From the NCBI RefSeq assembly GCF_019431455.1, contig NZ_JAHYSR010000010.1:43121-107120 (forward strand): DNA of 64,000 bases, given 5' to 3'. Origin of the DNA: Paracoccus bogoriensis. Its GTDB lineage: Bacteria; Pseudomonadota; Alphaproteobacteria; Rhodobacterales; Rhodobacteraceae. Below, one piece after another: positions 29,545-39,103 of the stretch. Under the pieces are notes generated by a model that saw only the letters and a list, made by a program, of their open reading frames with translations, ran no database searches and was not told the DNA's origin. The position numbers and the translations under genes are program-made. Within the stretch, counting starts at the first letter, position 1. Each line of letters starts with the position of its first letter.

Positions 29545-30317
29545 ACGCTCTGATCCAGGCCGAGGCGCTGACCATCAACCGCCCCGACAGTGCCATCACC
29601 GTGCTGGATCGCGTCGATTTCCGCATCAGCCCGGGCGAGATCGTCACCGTGGTCGGGCCGAACGGCTCGGGCAAGTCCTCGCTGGTGCGGGCGCTTCTGG
29701 GGCATATGCCGCTGGCGGGGGGGCGCGTGGCGCGCCGGGCCGGGCTGCGGATCGGCTATGTGCCGCAGAAGGTTCATGTCGATACGGCGATCCCGATGAA
29801 TGTGCGCCGCTTCCTGTCGCTGCCGCGCCGCGTCAGCGATGCCGAGGCCGAAGCGGCCTTGGCCCGCACCGGCGTTCCGGGTCTGGGCAGGCGGCCATTG
29901 ACCCAGCTTTCGGGCGGCCAGTTCCAGCGCGTGCTTCTGGCGCGCGCGCTGCTGGCGGACCCGCATCTGCTGGTGCTGGATGAGCCGACGCAGGGGCTGG
30001 ATCAGCCGGGCATCGTGGCTTTTTACCAGTTGATCGAAGAGGTGCGTCGGCAGACCGGCGCGGCCGTGCTGATGGTCAGCCATGATCTGCTGGTGGTCAT
30101 GCGGTCTTCGGACCGTGTCATCTGTCTCAACGGGCATGTCTGCTGCGAGGGCACGCCCGAACATGTCAGCAACGCGCCCGAATACCGCGCCCTGTTCGGG
30201 GCCGAGGCACAGGGGATGCTGGCGCTTTACCGCCACCACCACGACCATGATCATGACGGCACGGTTTCGGGACATGTCCACGGGCCGGGCTGCGATCACG
30301 ACCACGGCCACGCCTGA
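29541..30317 (+). CDS. znuC: Zinc ABC transporter ATP-binding protein
   Basis: This 258-residue ATPase has Walker A GPNGSGKSS, signature LSGGQFQR and Walker B LLVLDEPTQG with the switch histidine in VSHDL. The last 28 residues form a histidine-rich tail (RHHHDHDHDG and CDHDHGHA) absent from SitB, which may bind zinc on the cytoplasmic side. It overlaps zur by four bases and is followed by znuB after 24 bases. Confidence 0.93.
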   Translation: MNALIQAEALTINRPDSAITVLDRVDFRISPGEIVTVVGPNGSGKSSLVRALLGHMPLAGGRVARRAGLRIGYVPQKVHVDTAIPMNVRRFLSLPRRVSDAEAEAALARTGVPGLGRRPLTQLSGGQFQRVLLARALLADPHLLVLDEPTQGLDQPGIVAFYQLIEEVRRQTGAAVLMVSHDLLVVMRSSDRVICLNGHVCCEGTPEHVSNAPEYRALFGAEAQGMLALYRHHHDHDHDGTVSGHVHGPGCDHDHGHA

Positions 30318-30341
30318 GCGGCGGGCACGACAGGACAAGAC

Positions 30342-31124
30342 ATGCTGGACGATTTCTTTACCCGCGCAATTCTGGCGGGGCTTGGGCTGGCGCTGGTGGC
30401 GGGGCCTCTGGGCTGCTTCGTCGTCTGGCGGCGGATGGCCTATTTCGGCGATTCGACCGCCCATGCCGCAATTCTGGGTGTGGCGCTGGCCCTGGCCTTC
30501 GACATCTCGATCTATGCGGGCACGCTGGCTGTCGCTGTGGTGATGGCGGTGACGGTGGCAGCGCTGGTCTCACGCGGGCAGGCGATGGACACGATGCTGG
30601 GTGTGCTGTCCCATTCCGCGTTGGCCTTCGGCCTTGTGGCGATCAGCTTCGTGCCGGGGGCGCGGTCGGACCTGTCGGGCTATCTGTTCGGCGATATCCT
30701 GGCGGTGGGCCGCAGCGATCTGGTGCTGATCTGGGGCGGTGCGGCGCTGGTCCTGGCGGTTCTGATGATCCGCTGGCAGCGCCTGCTGACCAGTAGCCTG
30801 AACGAGGAACTGGCCATGGCTGTGGGGATCGACCCGCGGGTCGAACGGCTGGTCCTGTCGCTGGCGCTGGCCGTGGTGGTCGCCCTGGCGATTCGAGTGG
30901 TGGGCTCGCTGCTCATTTCGGCCATGCTGATCGTGCCGGCGGCGGCAGCCCGCGGATGGGCCGGCTCGCCCGAGCGGATGGCCGCCGGTGCGGCATCGAT
31001 TGCGGCGGCCTCGGTCGGGTTGGGATTATGGACAAGCCTGCGTCTGGACAGCCCGGCCGGTCCCACGATTGTGACCGTCGCGGCAATTTTTTTCGTGGCT
31101 TCCCAGATCCTTCGCCGCCACTAG
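30342..31124 (+). CDS. znuB: Zinc ABC transporter permease
   Basis: This 260-residue ABC-3 permease has about eight hydrophobic segments. It carries the motif WRRMAYFGDSTAHAAILG, with FGD in place of the LGD typical of many members. It is the only permease in this importer, as expected for ZnuABC. It ends 196 bases before the small secreted protein; nothing is recognised in between. Confidence 0.93.
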   Translation: MLDDFFTRAILAGLGLALVAGPLGCFVVWRRMAYFGDSTAHAAILGVALALAFDISIYAGTLAVAVVMAVTVAALVSRGQAMDTMLGVLSHSALAFGLVAISFVPGARSDLSGYLFGDILAVGRSDLVLIWGGAALVLAVLMIRWQRLLTSSLNEELAMAVGIDPRVERLVLSLALAVVVALAIRVVGSLLISAMLIVPAAAARGWAGSPERMAAGAASIAAASVGLGLWTSLRLDSPAGPTIVTVAAIFFVASQILRRH

Positions 31125-31320
31125 TGCGATTTTGCCACGCTTTTCCAAGGTAATGGCCCCGTCCGGAACGAAGCGCCACCAAGCGTGTTTGCCAATATGC
31201 AACACCTGCCTGGACCCGGCGCGCCTCTGAATTAATGCTTCTTTTCAAGCGTCCGGGTTTGTGCAAGTGTCGCACCGATGTTGCCGGTGACGGCAGCCTT
31301 CAATGAAACGGAGCATGATC

Positions 31321-31524
31321 ATGACCAAATTCGCTACTCTCGCTGCCGCACTGACCCTGTCGGCTACCTCGGCCTTCGCTGGTGGCTTCGTTGCCCCCGT
31401 CGTCGAAGTCGAGCCCGTCATCGTCGAAGAAAGCGCCGCCACCACCAACGCTGGCCTGGTCGTTCCGGCCCTGCTGCTGCTGGCCGTGATCGCCGCCGTC
31501 GCTTCGGACAGCGACGACAGCTGA
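31321..31524 (+). CDS. Small secreted or membrane peptide of unknown function
   Basis: This 67-residue protein has a signal peptide (cleavage after AFA) and a short acidic/valine-rich mature part (VVEVEPVIVEESAATTNAG). A hydrophobic segment VVPALLLLAVIAAVA follows, with an acidic SDSDDS end. Similar small proteins are common in Rhodobacterales, but no function is known to me. Three ATGs are in frame (31303, 31315, 31321); only the last has an ACGGAG site 7 bases upstream. It converges with yjbF across a strong terminator. The resemblance to YjbE, a small secreted partner of YjbFGH, is only in size and place. Confidence 0.7.
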   Translation: MTKFATLAAALTLSATSAFAGGFVAPVVEVEPVIVEESAATTNAGLVVPALLLLAVIAAVASDSDDS

Positions 31525-31620
31525 TATCCGGCGGGTCGTTCGATGGCCCGTTGACAGGGGGCTGGCCCGTTCGGGTCGGCCCCTTTCCTTTTGTCCGCCC
31601 CGCAAATGCCGTGACGCGGT

Positions 31621-31663
31621 AACAGGAAAACGCCGGCCCCGCAGGGACCGGCGTTTTCCTGTT
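31621..31663. terminator. Bidirectional terminator between the small peptide gene and yjbF
   Basis: AACAGGAAAACGCCGG-C-CCC, loop GCA, GGG-A-CCGGCGTTTTCCTGTT forms a 20-base-pair stem with one mismatch and TTTT on both strands. It ends the convergent transcripts of the small peptide and yjbHF. Confidence 0.85.
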
Positions 31664-31678
31664 CCGCGTGGCGCCCTG

Positions 31679-32329
31679 TCAGGGCCGCAGCGTCGCGATC
31701 GTCACATGGCCCAGTCCCGGGCCTACCCATTGCCGCGAGGCAAGAATCTGCCCGCCCTCCAGCGCATAGGTGTTCTGGAAGCGCGTGCCGTGGCCTTCGC
31801 AGTCTTCGGTCATCAATCCGGTCTGCGGGCCCGGCGCGACGGTGCAGGCGAATTGCAGCGGCCGTTCCAGCCCGTCGCCTGACAGATAGCGCATGATACG
31901 CGTGCCCTGACCGGCACGGCCCGCCCGGATCAGCGCCTCGGTGCCCGGCTCGGCGACCGACAGGTCGCGGCCCAGACCGCGGGTGCCGACCAGCATGCCA
32001 CCGCGCAGGATCACGGCCTCTTCCGAAGGGGTCATGTAGGTCCGCATCGCGCCATTCTGGCCGACCATGGCCATGATCTGCGTCTGGCCCAGCGTCTCGA
32101 ACCCGACCTGGATCAGGGGACCGGGATTGACGCGCAGAGCCTCGGCGGCGCGTTCGGCGTCACTGCGGGCGGGTGCGGTCGTCTCTGGCGCGCCTTGGGC
32201 GCGGGCGACGCGGTCGGCCAGCACCGCCTGCGCGGTGCGCGTCACGACGCCCGGACCCTCGTTGCCGCAGGCGGCCAGCGCGCCCAGCAGGGCCAAGGCG
32301 GTCAAGGCCTTCATCGGTTTCAAGATCAT
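31679..32329 (-). CDS. yjbF: YjbF-family lipoprotein
   Basis: This 216-residue protein has a signal peptide with lipobox LAAC (about residue 21). The rest matches the YjbF/GfcB family (GQTQIMAMVGQNGAMRTYMTP, and CTVAPGPQT with the acidic EDCEGHGTRFQNTY). Family members take part in group 4 capsule or other extracellular polysaccharide export. Here it overlaps the yjbH stop/start by four bases. The typical partner yjbG is absent. No polysaccharide synthesis genes are in the window. Confidence 0.8.
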   Translation of the reverse strand: MILKPMKALTALALLGALAACGNEGPGVVTRTAQAVLADRVARAQGAPETTAPARSDAERAAEALRVNPGPLIQVGFETLGQTQIMAMVGQNGAMRTYMTPSEEAVILRGGMLVGTRGLGRDLSVAEPGTEALIRAGRAGQGTRIMRYLSGDGLERPLQFACTVAPGPQTGLMTEDCEGHGTRFQNTYALEGGQILASRQWVGPGLGHVTIATLRP

Positions 32330-34506
32330 CGCCAGAAACTCCCCCAGCCCTGTTGCATCCTGACGCCGTGGCTGTCGCGCACCTTGTCATAGAGACGATC
32401 CTTGACCTCGACCCGCGCGCCCCCGTCACGCGACAGCGAACGGATGCGGCTTTCGGCCCGCTCGCGGGTCGGCGTGCCGGTCGCCCAGGAAATCGGGATC
32501 GAGAAGGTCACGCCCTTGTCGAAGCTGCCTTCGCCGAATTCCTCGGCCGACAGGTCGGTCTTGGTCGCATAGGCGCCGACCCGCCAGCCATTGGCGAATT
32601 CGCGGGTCAGCGTGAAGGTCGCGCCCCGGTCGCCCGCCAGATACTGGCCGACATCAAGCTGCGCAATGAAGCCCTGGCTGAGTTCGTAATAGGCCGAGAC
32701 ATGGCCCGTCGTGACCTCGTAATCGCGGAAATCGAACCGCGCATCGAAATCGCGCTTGCGCACGCGGTTCACCTCGGCGCCGAAGGCCAGGGGCGAGTTG
32801 ACCGGTTTCCACAACACCTCGGCCGAGACGCCGCCATAGGCGCGTTCCAGCAGGCCCACGGTCACGCGGCTATAGACCTGATCCGAGGGCTTGGCGAACC
32901 AGGCCAGCGTCAGTTCCGGAATGATCGGGCTGGTATTGCCCGCATACATCCGCGTGTCCGACCGCACGCGCGGCACACCTTCGGGCGTGGTCTCAAGCGA
33001 GGGATCGGCCAGATATTCCTCGGGGGTAAAGCGGCGGCCGCGTTCGCCCGGAACGCCGGGGCCGCTTTGCCTGATGTCGCCGAAGGCGCGCTGGCGGATG
33101 GCGCCGGTGGCGATCAGGCCGGGCAGCAATTCATAGCTGGCCCGCGCCTCGGCGCCGAATTCGTAGCGCAGGGGTTCTTCGGGATCGAAGAGGCCCAGAT
33201 CGAAATAGGGCCCGATCCGCCAGCGGAAGCGCGGGAACAGATCCTCGGTCTGGATCAGCCCGGCGGGACGGGGGGTGGCATCCGACAGGTCGGTTGCGGC
33301 GGCGATCTGGCCGACTTCGGTGTTTTCAAGCCGCTCGATATCGCTGCGGCGCAGGGTGACGGACGAGGTCGGCAGCCCGTCCGCCGACGAGGTGATCACG
33401 AAGGTTTCGACCGTGGCAGGCAGGGCGCGGGTCATCAGACGCGCGGTGCGCCCGATCGCCTGCGCCTGCTGGTTGTAGCGGTTGTTGCGGATGCGCAATT
33501 CCGCCCGCGTGGCCGACAGGGTCATCGATTCGAGGATCTGTCCCTCTTTTGCCAGCGCATCGGCCAGAACCTTTTGCAGCACGGGGCGGGCGGTGGGGTC
33601 GCTGGCCCATTCGGGCGACCAGGCCTCGGGATCGGCGGCGGGGGCGGGGCGCGGGCGCACCGGGGCGGGGGCCTTTTCCAACCCCGAGGGATAGGCGGCC
33701 TCGCGCGGGTTCAGCGTCACGGTGAACTGTGCGCCGATGCTTTCATTGCCGATCGTATAGAGACCAAGCTGATAGTTCCGGCGCATCCGGTAGCTGGCGC
33801 CGAAATTCAGCCGGCCCGGCTCGGCACTGCCCTGCTGGAAAAAGCCGCCATTGCTGTAGCTGGCCTGATAGACATCGTTGGAATATTCCGCCGTCAGGGT
33901 CAGCCGGTCGTTCACGTCCCACGACACCGAGCCGAAGGGCCGCGCTTCGCCTCGGAACCAGTCGCTGGTATTGGCGGTGCCGCCCAGATCGGCGGCGTCG
34001 ATCACGCGCGGCCGACCCGCCAGCGTGCCCCAGCCAAGCCCGATGCTGGCCCGGACATTCGGCGTGACCTGCCGGGTCGCCACGATGTATTCGCCCGAAT
34101 AGACGCCGGTGCCTAGAAAGTCCTGAAGGCCGATGGAGACAGCCGGCCGCCAGCCCTGCTGCTCGAAGAGCTGGTAGCGCAGGTCGAAGGACCGGTCCCA
34201 GATGAAGCCGTCATTGCGGAAATCGTTGATCCCGTCCACGCGGGAATAGCGCAGATTGGCCGTCAACTGCGGAAGAACCTGAAAGAAGACGTTGTTGCGC
34301 AAGGCATAATCCGAATAGGATATGGTCGCGCCAAGACTGCCCTCGGGCAGGGTTTCGGCGGTGGGCGTGTCGATTCCGCCGGGCATACCATAGGCCGACA
34401 TGTTACGCGCGACCAGCGGATCGGCGGGGGCCGCGCCGGGGATCGTCAGCACCGCAAGGGGCAGGGTGGTGGCCAGAAGCTGGCGCAGCAGGGGTGATCG
34501 GCGCAT
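32326..34506 (-). CDS. yjbH: YjbH-family outer membrane protein
   Basis: This 726-residue protein has a signal peptide (MRRSPLLRQLLATTLPL) and the YjbH domain. The start of the mature part, SAYGMPGGIDTPTAETLPEGSLGATISY, is typical of this family. The remainder is a long beta-barrel-like chain. YjbH/GfcD proteins are outer-membrane components of polysaccharide secretion. I chose the ATG at 34506, spaced 9 bases from AGAGG; the ATG at 34515 abuts that site. It is coupled to yjbF. Confidence 0.82.
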   Translation of the reverse strand: MRRSPLLRQLLATTLPLAVLTIPGAAPADPLVARNMSAYGMPGGIDTPTAETLPEGSLGATISYSDYALRNNVFFQVLPQLTANLRYSRVDGINDFRNDGFIWDRSFDLRYQLFEQQGWRPAVSIGLQDFLGTGVYSGEYIVATRQVTPNVRASIGLGWGTLAGRPRVIDAADLGGTANTSDWFRGEARPFGSVSWDVNDRLTLTAEYSNDVYQASYSNGGFFQQGSAEPGRLNFGASYRMRRNYQLGLYTIGNESIGAQFTVTLNPREAAYPSGLEKAPAPVRPRPAPAADPEAWSPEWASDPTARPVLQKVLADALAKEGQILESMTLSATRAELRIRNNRYNQQAQAIGRTARLMTRALPATVETFVITSSADGLPTSSVTLRRSDIERLENTEVGQIAAATDLSDATPRPAGLIQTEDLFPRFRWRIGPYFDLGLFDPEEPLRYEFGAEARASYELLPGLIATGAIRQRAFGDIRQSGPGVPGERGRRFTPEEYLADPSLETTPEGVPRVRSDTRMYAGNTSPIIPELTLAWFAKPSDQVYSRVTVGLLERAYGGVSAEVLWKPVNSPLAFGAEVNRVRKRDFDARFDFRDYEVTTGHVSAYYELSQGFIAQLDVGQYLAGDRGATFTLTREFANGWRVGAYATKTDLSAEEFGEGSFDKGVTFSIPISWATGTPTRERAESRIRSLSRDGGARVEVKDRLYDKVRDSHGVRMQQGWGSFWR

Positions 34507-34621
34507 GGGCAGCATCCTCTTGGCGATCGTGGCGGCTGGTCAGAGGTGGGGTCGGTCCGCCTCTGGCAGGGATCGTTGCGGCGCGCCACACAATCATGCG
34601 TGAGGGCGCACCGGAACCGGC

Positions 34622-35167
34622 TCAGTTGGCCGGGGCATCGGTAGCGGTGGCGGTGCCTGGCGCGGCGCAGCCCGTTCGGGTCTGGCCCTGCACCGTCAGC
34701 CGCGCGGTCAGCGGAAAACCTTCGCCGGCCATGCTGTCCTGACATTCGCCCGGGCGCAGGTTCAGCACGAAGGGCCGCCCGCCCAGCACGCCGATATATT
34801 CGACGCCGCCGGCAAAGTTCAGGCGGTTGACCTGGATGATACGGCCGGATTGGTTGTCGGGCGTGCGATAGGTGGCGGTGTTGCCGGCGACCTGCACGTT
34901 CCAGAAAGGCTCGTTGCCGCGCGCCACAAAGGCCTGGGCGCGATAGGTGAGGGGCTCGACCGTGGCGACGGGGCGGGCCTCGGCGCCGGTCTCGATGGGT
35001 TGGACCAGCGGCGAAACAGCGGGCGGGCGTGGCCCTGCCGGCGTCTCGGGCTGCGACTCGGCCTCGGCGCCAAGGCCGATATTGCGGCGCAGGTCGGTCA
35101 TGGCCTCGCTGTCGCAAGCGGCAAGGGGCAGGGTCATCAACGCGACAAGCGCGAAACGCGAGAACAT
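34622..35167 (-). CDS. COG3650-type lipoprotein
   Basis: This 181-residue protein has a signal peptide and a lipobox LAAC near residue 18. A proline/alanine linker follows, then a beta-rich part with ARGNEPFWNVQV, the motif that marks COG3650 proteins and META-domain relatives. The end contains a cysteine pair (GECQDSM and RTGCAAPG). The function is unknown; members are periplasmic. It is co-oriented with yjbHF (115 bases apart) and may start that transcript. Confidence 0.75.
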   Translation of the reverse strand: MFSRFALVALMTLPLAACDSEAMTDLRRNIGLGAEAESQPETPAGPRPPAVSPLVQPIETGAEARPVATVEPLTYRAQAFVARGNEPFWNVQVAGNTATYRTPDNQSGRIIQVNRLNFAGGVEYIGVLGGRPFVLNLRPGECQDSMAGEGFPLTARLTVQGQTRTGCAAPGTATATDAPAN

Positions 35168-35281
35168 GGGCTCTGGCCTCTGGATGGCAACGGGATCACT
35201 GTCGCACAAGCGTTAGCAACCCCGGCCCGGCACGGCAAGCAGGCAGCGCCGGATGGGCAGGACACCGCCCGCCCTGGCGCA

Positions 35282-36664
35282 TCAGCAATTCGGCACGTTC
35301 ACGGCCAGTCCGCCAAGCGAGGTTTCCTTGTATTTGTCGGACATGTCGCGGCCGGTCTGGCGCATCGTCTCGATGGCCGCGTCCAGCGGCACGATATGGC
35401 TGCCATCGCCGCGCAGGGCCAGGCTGGCGGCGCTGACGGCCTTGATCGCGCCAAGGCCGTTCCTTTCGATGCAGGGCACCTGCACAAGGCCCTTCACCGG
35501 ATCGCAGGTCATGCCCAGATGATGTTCCAGCGCGATCTCGGCGGCGTTCTCGACTTGCCGGGGCGTGCCGCCCAGAACGGCGGCCAGCCCGGCGGCGGCC
35601 ATCGCACTGGCGCTGCCCACCTCGGCCTGGCAGCCGCATTCCGCGCCCGAGATGCTGGCATTATGCTTGATCAGCCCGCCGATCGCCGCCGCTGTCAGCA
35701 GGAAATCGGGCAAGAGCCGCTCGGACGCGCCCGGCACATGGTCCAGCCAGTAGCGGATCACGGCGGGCACCGTCCCGGCCGCGCCGTTCGTGGGCGCGGT
35801 GACGACACGGCCGCCGGCTGCGTTTTCCTCGTTCACGGCCATGGCATAGACGCTCATCCAGTCGTTGATGACATGAGGCGCGGTCATGTTCAGCCCGCGT
35901 TCCTGGATCAGCTTGCGGTGGATGGCGGCGGCGCGGCGGCGCACGTTCAGCCCGCCGGGCAACACGCCTTCGGTCGCAAGACCCCGGTCCATGCAGTCGC
36001 GCATGATCGCCCAGATCCGCGCCAGCCCTTCGCGCAGTTCGCCGGGGGCGCGGAAGCAAAGTTCGTTTTCCTCTTTCATCCGGGCGATGGACTTGCCCGA
36101 AGCCTCGGCCATGGCCAACATCTCGGCGGCGCTGGCAAAGGGATAGGGCACCGAGACCGAGGCATCGCTGCGTGTCTCGCCCGCCCGTGCGGCCAGTTCC
36201 TCGGCAGTCAGCACGAAGCCGCCCCCGATCGAGTAATAGACGCGGTGCAGGATCACGTCGCCCTGCGCGTCGGTGGCCGAGATGGTCATGCCGTTGGCGT
36301 GGCCTGGCAGGGGGTTGTCGTAGTCTAAGCGCAGATCCCGGTCGGGATCGAAGGCCAGGGCCGCAAGGCCGGGCGGTTGCAGCCGCTTGCTGGCGCGGTT
36401 CTCGGCCAAGGCGGCCTCGGCCTGGTCGGGGTCCAGCGTGGCGGGGTGGAACCCGGCCAGGCCCAGGATCGTGGCGCGGTCGGTCGCATGTCCCTTGCCG
36501 GTGAAGGCCAGGCTGCCATGCAGGCTGGCGCGCAGCCCATGCGCGGTGAAGGGCTGGGCGCGCAGGTCGTCCAGAAAGCGCGCGCCCGCCACCATCGGCC
36601 CCATCGTATGCGAGGATGACGGACCGACGCCCGGCTTGAACAGATCGAAGACCGACAGGAACAT
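35282..36664 (-). CDS. sdaA: L-serine ammonia-lyase (iron-sulfur, single chain)
   Basis: This 460-residue protein is a full-length SdaA, which deaminates L-serine to pyruvate with a [4Fe-4S] cluster. The N-terminal part has [16 protein letters not shown]. The cluster cysteines are in [12 protein letters not shown], in CDPVKGL and in VPCIERNG. It is one polypeptide (alpha and beta parts fused), as in E. coli. The start follows a GGGGGAAGG purine site. It is divergent from dusB. Confidence 0.96.
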   Translation of the reverse strand: MFLSVFDLFKPGVGPSSSHTMGPMVAGARFLDDLRAQPFTAHGLRASLHGSLAFTGKGHATDRATILGLAGFHPATLDPDQAEAALAENRASKRLQPPGLAALAFDPDRDLRLDYDNPLPGHANGMTISATDAQGDVILHRVYYSIGGGFVLTAEELAARAGETRSDASVSVPYPFASAAEMLAMAEASGKSIARMKEENELCFRAPGELREGLARIWAIMRDCMDRGLATEGVLPGGLNVRRRAAAIHRKLIQERGLNMTAPHVINDWMSVYAMAVNEENAAGGRVVTAPTNGAAGTVPAVIRYWLDHVPGASERLLPDFLLTAAAIGGLIKHNASISGAECGCQAEVGSASAMAAAGLAAVLGGTPRQVENAAEIALEHHLGMTCDPVKGLVQVPCIERNGLGAIKAVSAASLALRGDGSHIVPLDAAIETMRQTGRDMSDKYKETSLGGLAVNVPNC

Positions 36665-36969
36665 GGTTCACCCTTCCCCCTTGCATTCCGGCACCCATCT
36701 AAGCAGGAGCGGCAACCCGCGGCCACGTCTGTCCGCGACGCATTGCCCCCGCAGATGCGACAGCATGTCGGTTTGCGCCGTGGCACCGGCACGCACGGGC
36801 ACGCACATGCGGGCTGGTGCCGTGGCCTGGCAGCGGTTCGCATCGCATCTGCCCTTTTCATGTGCGATGTGATCAAATGAAAGGCAGAGACATCCCGCCT
36901 GCGAATTGGGCATTGCACGCGGGGATTGCTGCCCTTGCGGGCTTGCCGGCCCGGCGCGAAGGAGAAGTC
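36665..36969. promoter_or_regulatory. Divergent promoter region sdaA/dusB
   Basis: A 305-base non-coding stretch. It holds the sdaA ribosome site on the minus side and an AAGGAG site for dusB at 36959-36964. TGTGATCAAA at 36868-36877 is one mismatch from the suc/sdh palindrome but is single. It lies inside an imperfect inverted repeat CTTTTCAT...ATGAAAG (36854-36882). No clear promoter boxes were found. Confidence 0.35.
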
Positions 36970-37980
36970 ATGCACAAATCGCAACCGATCATCCTAGGCG
37001 ATACGCAGCTTGGCCCGCCGGTGTTTCTTGCACCCATGGCGGGAATCACCGATCTGCCGTTTCGCCGCGCCGTTGCGCGCTTTGGCGCGGGGCTGATGGT
37101 CAGCGAGATGGTCGCTTCGTCCGAGATGGTGACGCCCCGCCCCTCGACCCGCGCGGCGGTGCGCGCCAAGGCCCTGACCGAGGGACGGGGGCCCGTCAGC
37201 GTCCAGATCGCGGGACGCGAGGCGGCGGCGATGGCCGAAACCGCCCGCATTGTGGCGGGGATGGGCGCGCGGATCATCGACATCAACATGGGCTGCCCGG
37301 CCAAGAAGGTGACGGGCGGTCTGTCCGGCGCGGCATTGATGCGCGATCTGGATCACGCGATGAGGCTGGTCGATGCGGTGCTGGGCGCGGTCAGCGTGCC
37401 GGTCACGCTGAAGATGCGGTTGGGCTGGGATGACGATTGCCTGAACGCCGCCGATCTGGCGGGGCGGGCGCGCGATGCGGGGGTCGCCATGCTGACCGTG
37501 CATGGCCGCACGCGGGCGCAGTTCTACAAGGGGCGGGCAGATTGGGCGGCAATCCGGGCGGTGGCCGATCTGCCGGGGCGTCCGCCTGTGGTCGCGAATG
37601 GCGATGTGGTGGATGCGGCCAGCGCCCGGGCCGCGCTGGCGGCCTCGGGGGCGGATGCGGTGATGGTGGGGCGCGGTGCGCAGGGGCGGCCCTGGCTGCT
37701 GGCGCAGATCGCGCATGAGCTATGGGGCGCGCCCGCGCCCGAGGTGCCGCAGGGCGCGGCCCTGGTCGATCTGGTGGCCGAACATTACGAGGATATCCTG
37801 GGCTTCTACGGCACCGAGCTGGGCCTGCGCGTCGCGCGCAAGCATCTGGGCTGGTATGCCGAAGCCGCCCGTTCCCCCCGACGCGCCGAACTGGTGCAGG
37901 CCGAGACCCCCGCCGCGACCCTGGCCCTGATCGCGCGCGCCTTCGCCGAGGCCCCCCATCCCGCGCAGGAGGCCGCATGA
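36970..37980 (+). CDS. dusB: tRNA-dihydrouridine synthase B (NifR3)
   Basis: This 336-residue protein is a full-length DusB. The flavin barrel has VFLAPMAGITDLPFR, the catalytic-site cysteine is in NMGCPAKKV, and the VHGRTRAQFYKG and VMVGRGAQGRPW motifs are present. It reduces U17 in tRNAs. In Rhodobacter the same gene was named nifR3 and is the first gene of the ntrBC operon, as here. The ATG at 36970 follows AAGGAG; a longer frame upstream was rejected. Overlaps ntrB by four bases. Confidence 0.96.
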   Translation: MHKSQPIILGDTQLGPPVFLAPMAGITDLPFRRAVARFGAGLMVSEMVASSEMVTPRPSTRAAVRAKALTEGRGPVSVQIAGREAAAMAETARIVAGMGARIIDINMGCPAKKVTGGLSGAALMRDLDHAMRLVDAVLGAVSVPVTLKMRLGWDDDCLNAADLAGRARDAGVAMLTVHGRTRAQFYKGRADWAAIRAVADLPGRPPVVANGDVVDAASARAALAASGADAVMVGRGAQGRPWLLAQIAHELWGAPAPEVPQGAALVDLVAEHYEDILGFYGTELGLRVARKHLGWYAEAARSPRRAELVQAETPAATLALIARAFAEAPHPAQEAA

Positions 37981-39092
37981 GCCATTCCCGCCCCCGCGAT
38001 TTCGTCGAGGCGCAACCGGGGCCGGGCTGGGACTGCCTGCCGCTGCCCGCGCTGATCCTTGACGGCTGCGGGCGCATTGCCGCCATGAACGAGGCGGCGG
38101 AGTTCTGGCTGAACCTGTCGCGCAACTCGACCCTGGGCAAGGCGCTGGAGGGCGACGAGATCGCCACGCGGCTGCGGATCGACCCGGCGCTGGCGCCGAT
38201 GATCGCACGGGTCAAGGCGACCGATGAGACGGGCTATCACCCCTCGGTCGCATTCGAGATCGGCGACCGGGCGGGCGGCCATCTGACGCGCCGCGCCGCC
38301 GTCCATCTGGGCCGGGGCGCCGAATCCGGGGGCGCGGTCAGCCTGCTCATCGTCCCGCAGGAATTGGACGGCATCCATCAAAGCCGCAGCATCCGCAGCG
38401 CCGCGCGCAGCGCCATCGGCATGGCCGAGATGCTGGCCCACGAGATCAAGAACCCGCTGGCGGGCATTCGCGGCGCGGCTCAGTTGATGGCAATGAACGC
38501 CAGCCCCGAAGACCGCGAGATGGCCGAGATGATCGTCAGCGAATCGCGCCGCATCGTCGCGCTGCTGGATCAGGTGGAGCGCTTCGGCGATACTTCGCCG
38601 CCGATTCTGGCGCCGGTCAACATCCATGACGTGCTGGAACAGGTCCGCCGCTCGGCCCAGGTGGGTTTCGCCAGGGGCCTGCGGATCGTGACCGATTACG
38701 ACCCCTCGCTGCCCATGGCACTGGCGGATGCCGACCAGCTGATGCAGGTCTGCCTGAACCTGGTGAAGAACGCCGCCGAGGCGCTGGCGGGCAAGACGGG
38801 CGGCTTGATCCGGCTGCGCAGCTTCTATGACCACACCCTGCGCCGCCCCCCCGACGAGGCCGATCCCGCAGGCCGCCCGCTGCCCCTGCAGATCGAGGTC
38901 GAAGATAACGGGCCGGGCTTTCCCCCTGCGATCGCCGATCAGGTCTTCGAGCCCTTCGTCTCGGGGCGCGAGAACGGCACCGGGCTGGGGCTGGCGCTGG
39001 TCAGCAAGATCATCACCGACCACGGCGCACTGATCCGCGTGGACAGCCGCCCTGGACGCACCGTTTTCCGACTTTCACTGCCCAAGGCATAA
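37977..39092 (+). CDS. ntrB: Nitrogen regulation sensor kinase NtrB
   Basis: This 371-residue cytoplasmic kinase/phosphatase has a PAS domain (residues 20-125). The HisKA phosphorylation site is H155 in MLAHEIKNPLAGIRG, and the ATP-binding N and G boxes are NLVKNAAEAL and NGTGLGLAL. With PII proteins it phosphorylates NtrC when nitrogen is short. Its start overlaps the dusB stop (ATGA). ntrC follows after 11 bases. Confidence 0.95.
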   Translation: MSHSRPRDFVEAQPGPGWDCLPLPALILDGCGRIAAMNEAAEFWLNLSRNSTLGKALEGDEIATRLRIDPALAPMIARVKATDETGYHPSVAFEIGDRAGGHLTRRAAVHLGRGAESGGAVSLLIVPQELDGIHQSRSIRSAARSAIGMAEMLAHEIKNPLAGIRGAAQLMAMNASPEDREMAEMIVSESRRIVALLDQVERFGDTSPPILAPVNIHDVLEQVRRSAQVGFARGLRIVTDYDPSLPMALADADQLMQVCLNLVKNAAEALAGKTGGLIRLRSFYDHTLRRPPDEADPAGRPLPLQIEVEDNGPGFPPAIADQVFEPFVSGRENGTGLGLALVSKIITDHGALIRVDSRPGRTVFRLSLPKA

Positions 39093-39103
39093 GGACCGAA
39101 CCC

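Noticed and set aside
33392..33399. GTGATCAC core inside yjbH
   Set aside because: It lies in coding sequence, lacks the flanking T/A and has no second site nearby.
36868..36877. TGTGATCAAA upstream of dusB as a third TCA-type operator
   Set aside because: A single site with one mismatch and no partner at 21 bp. It may be chance.
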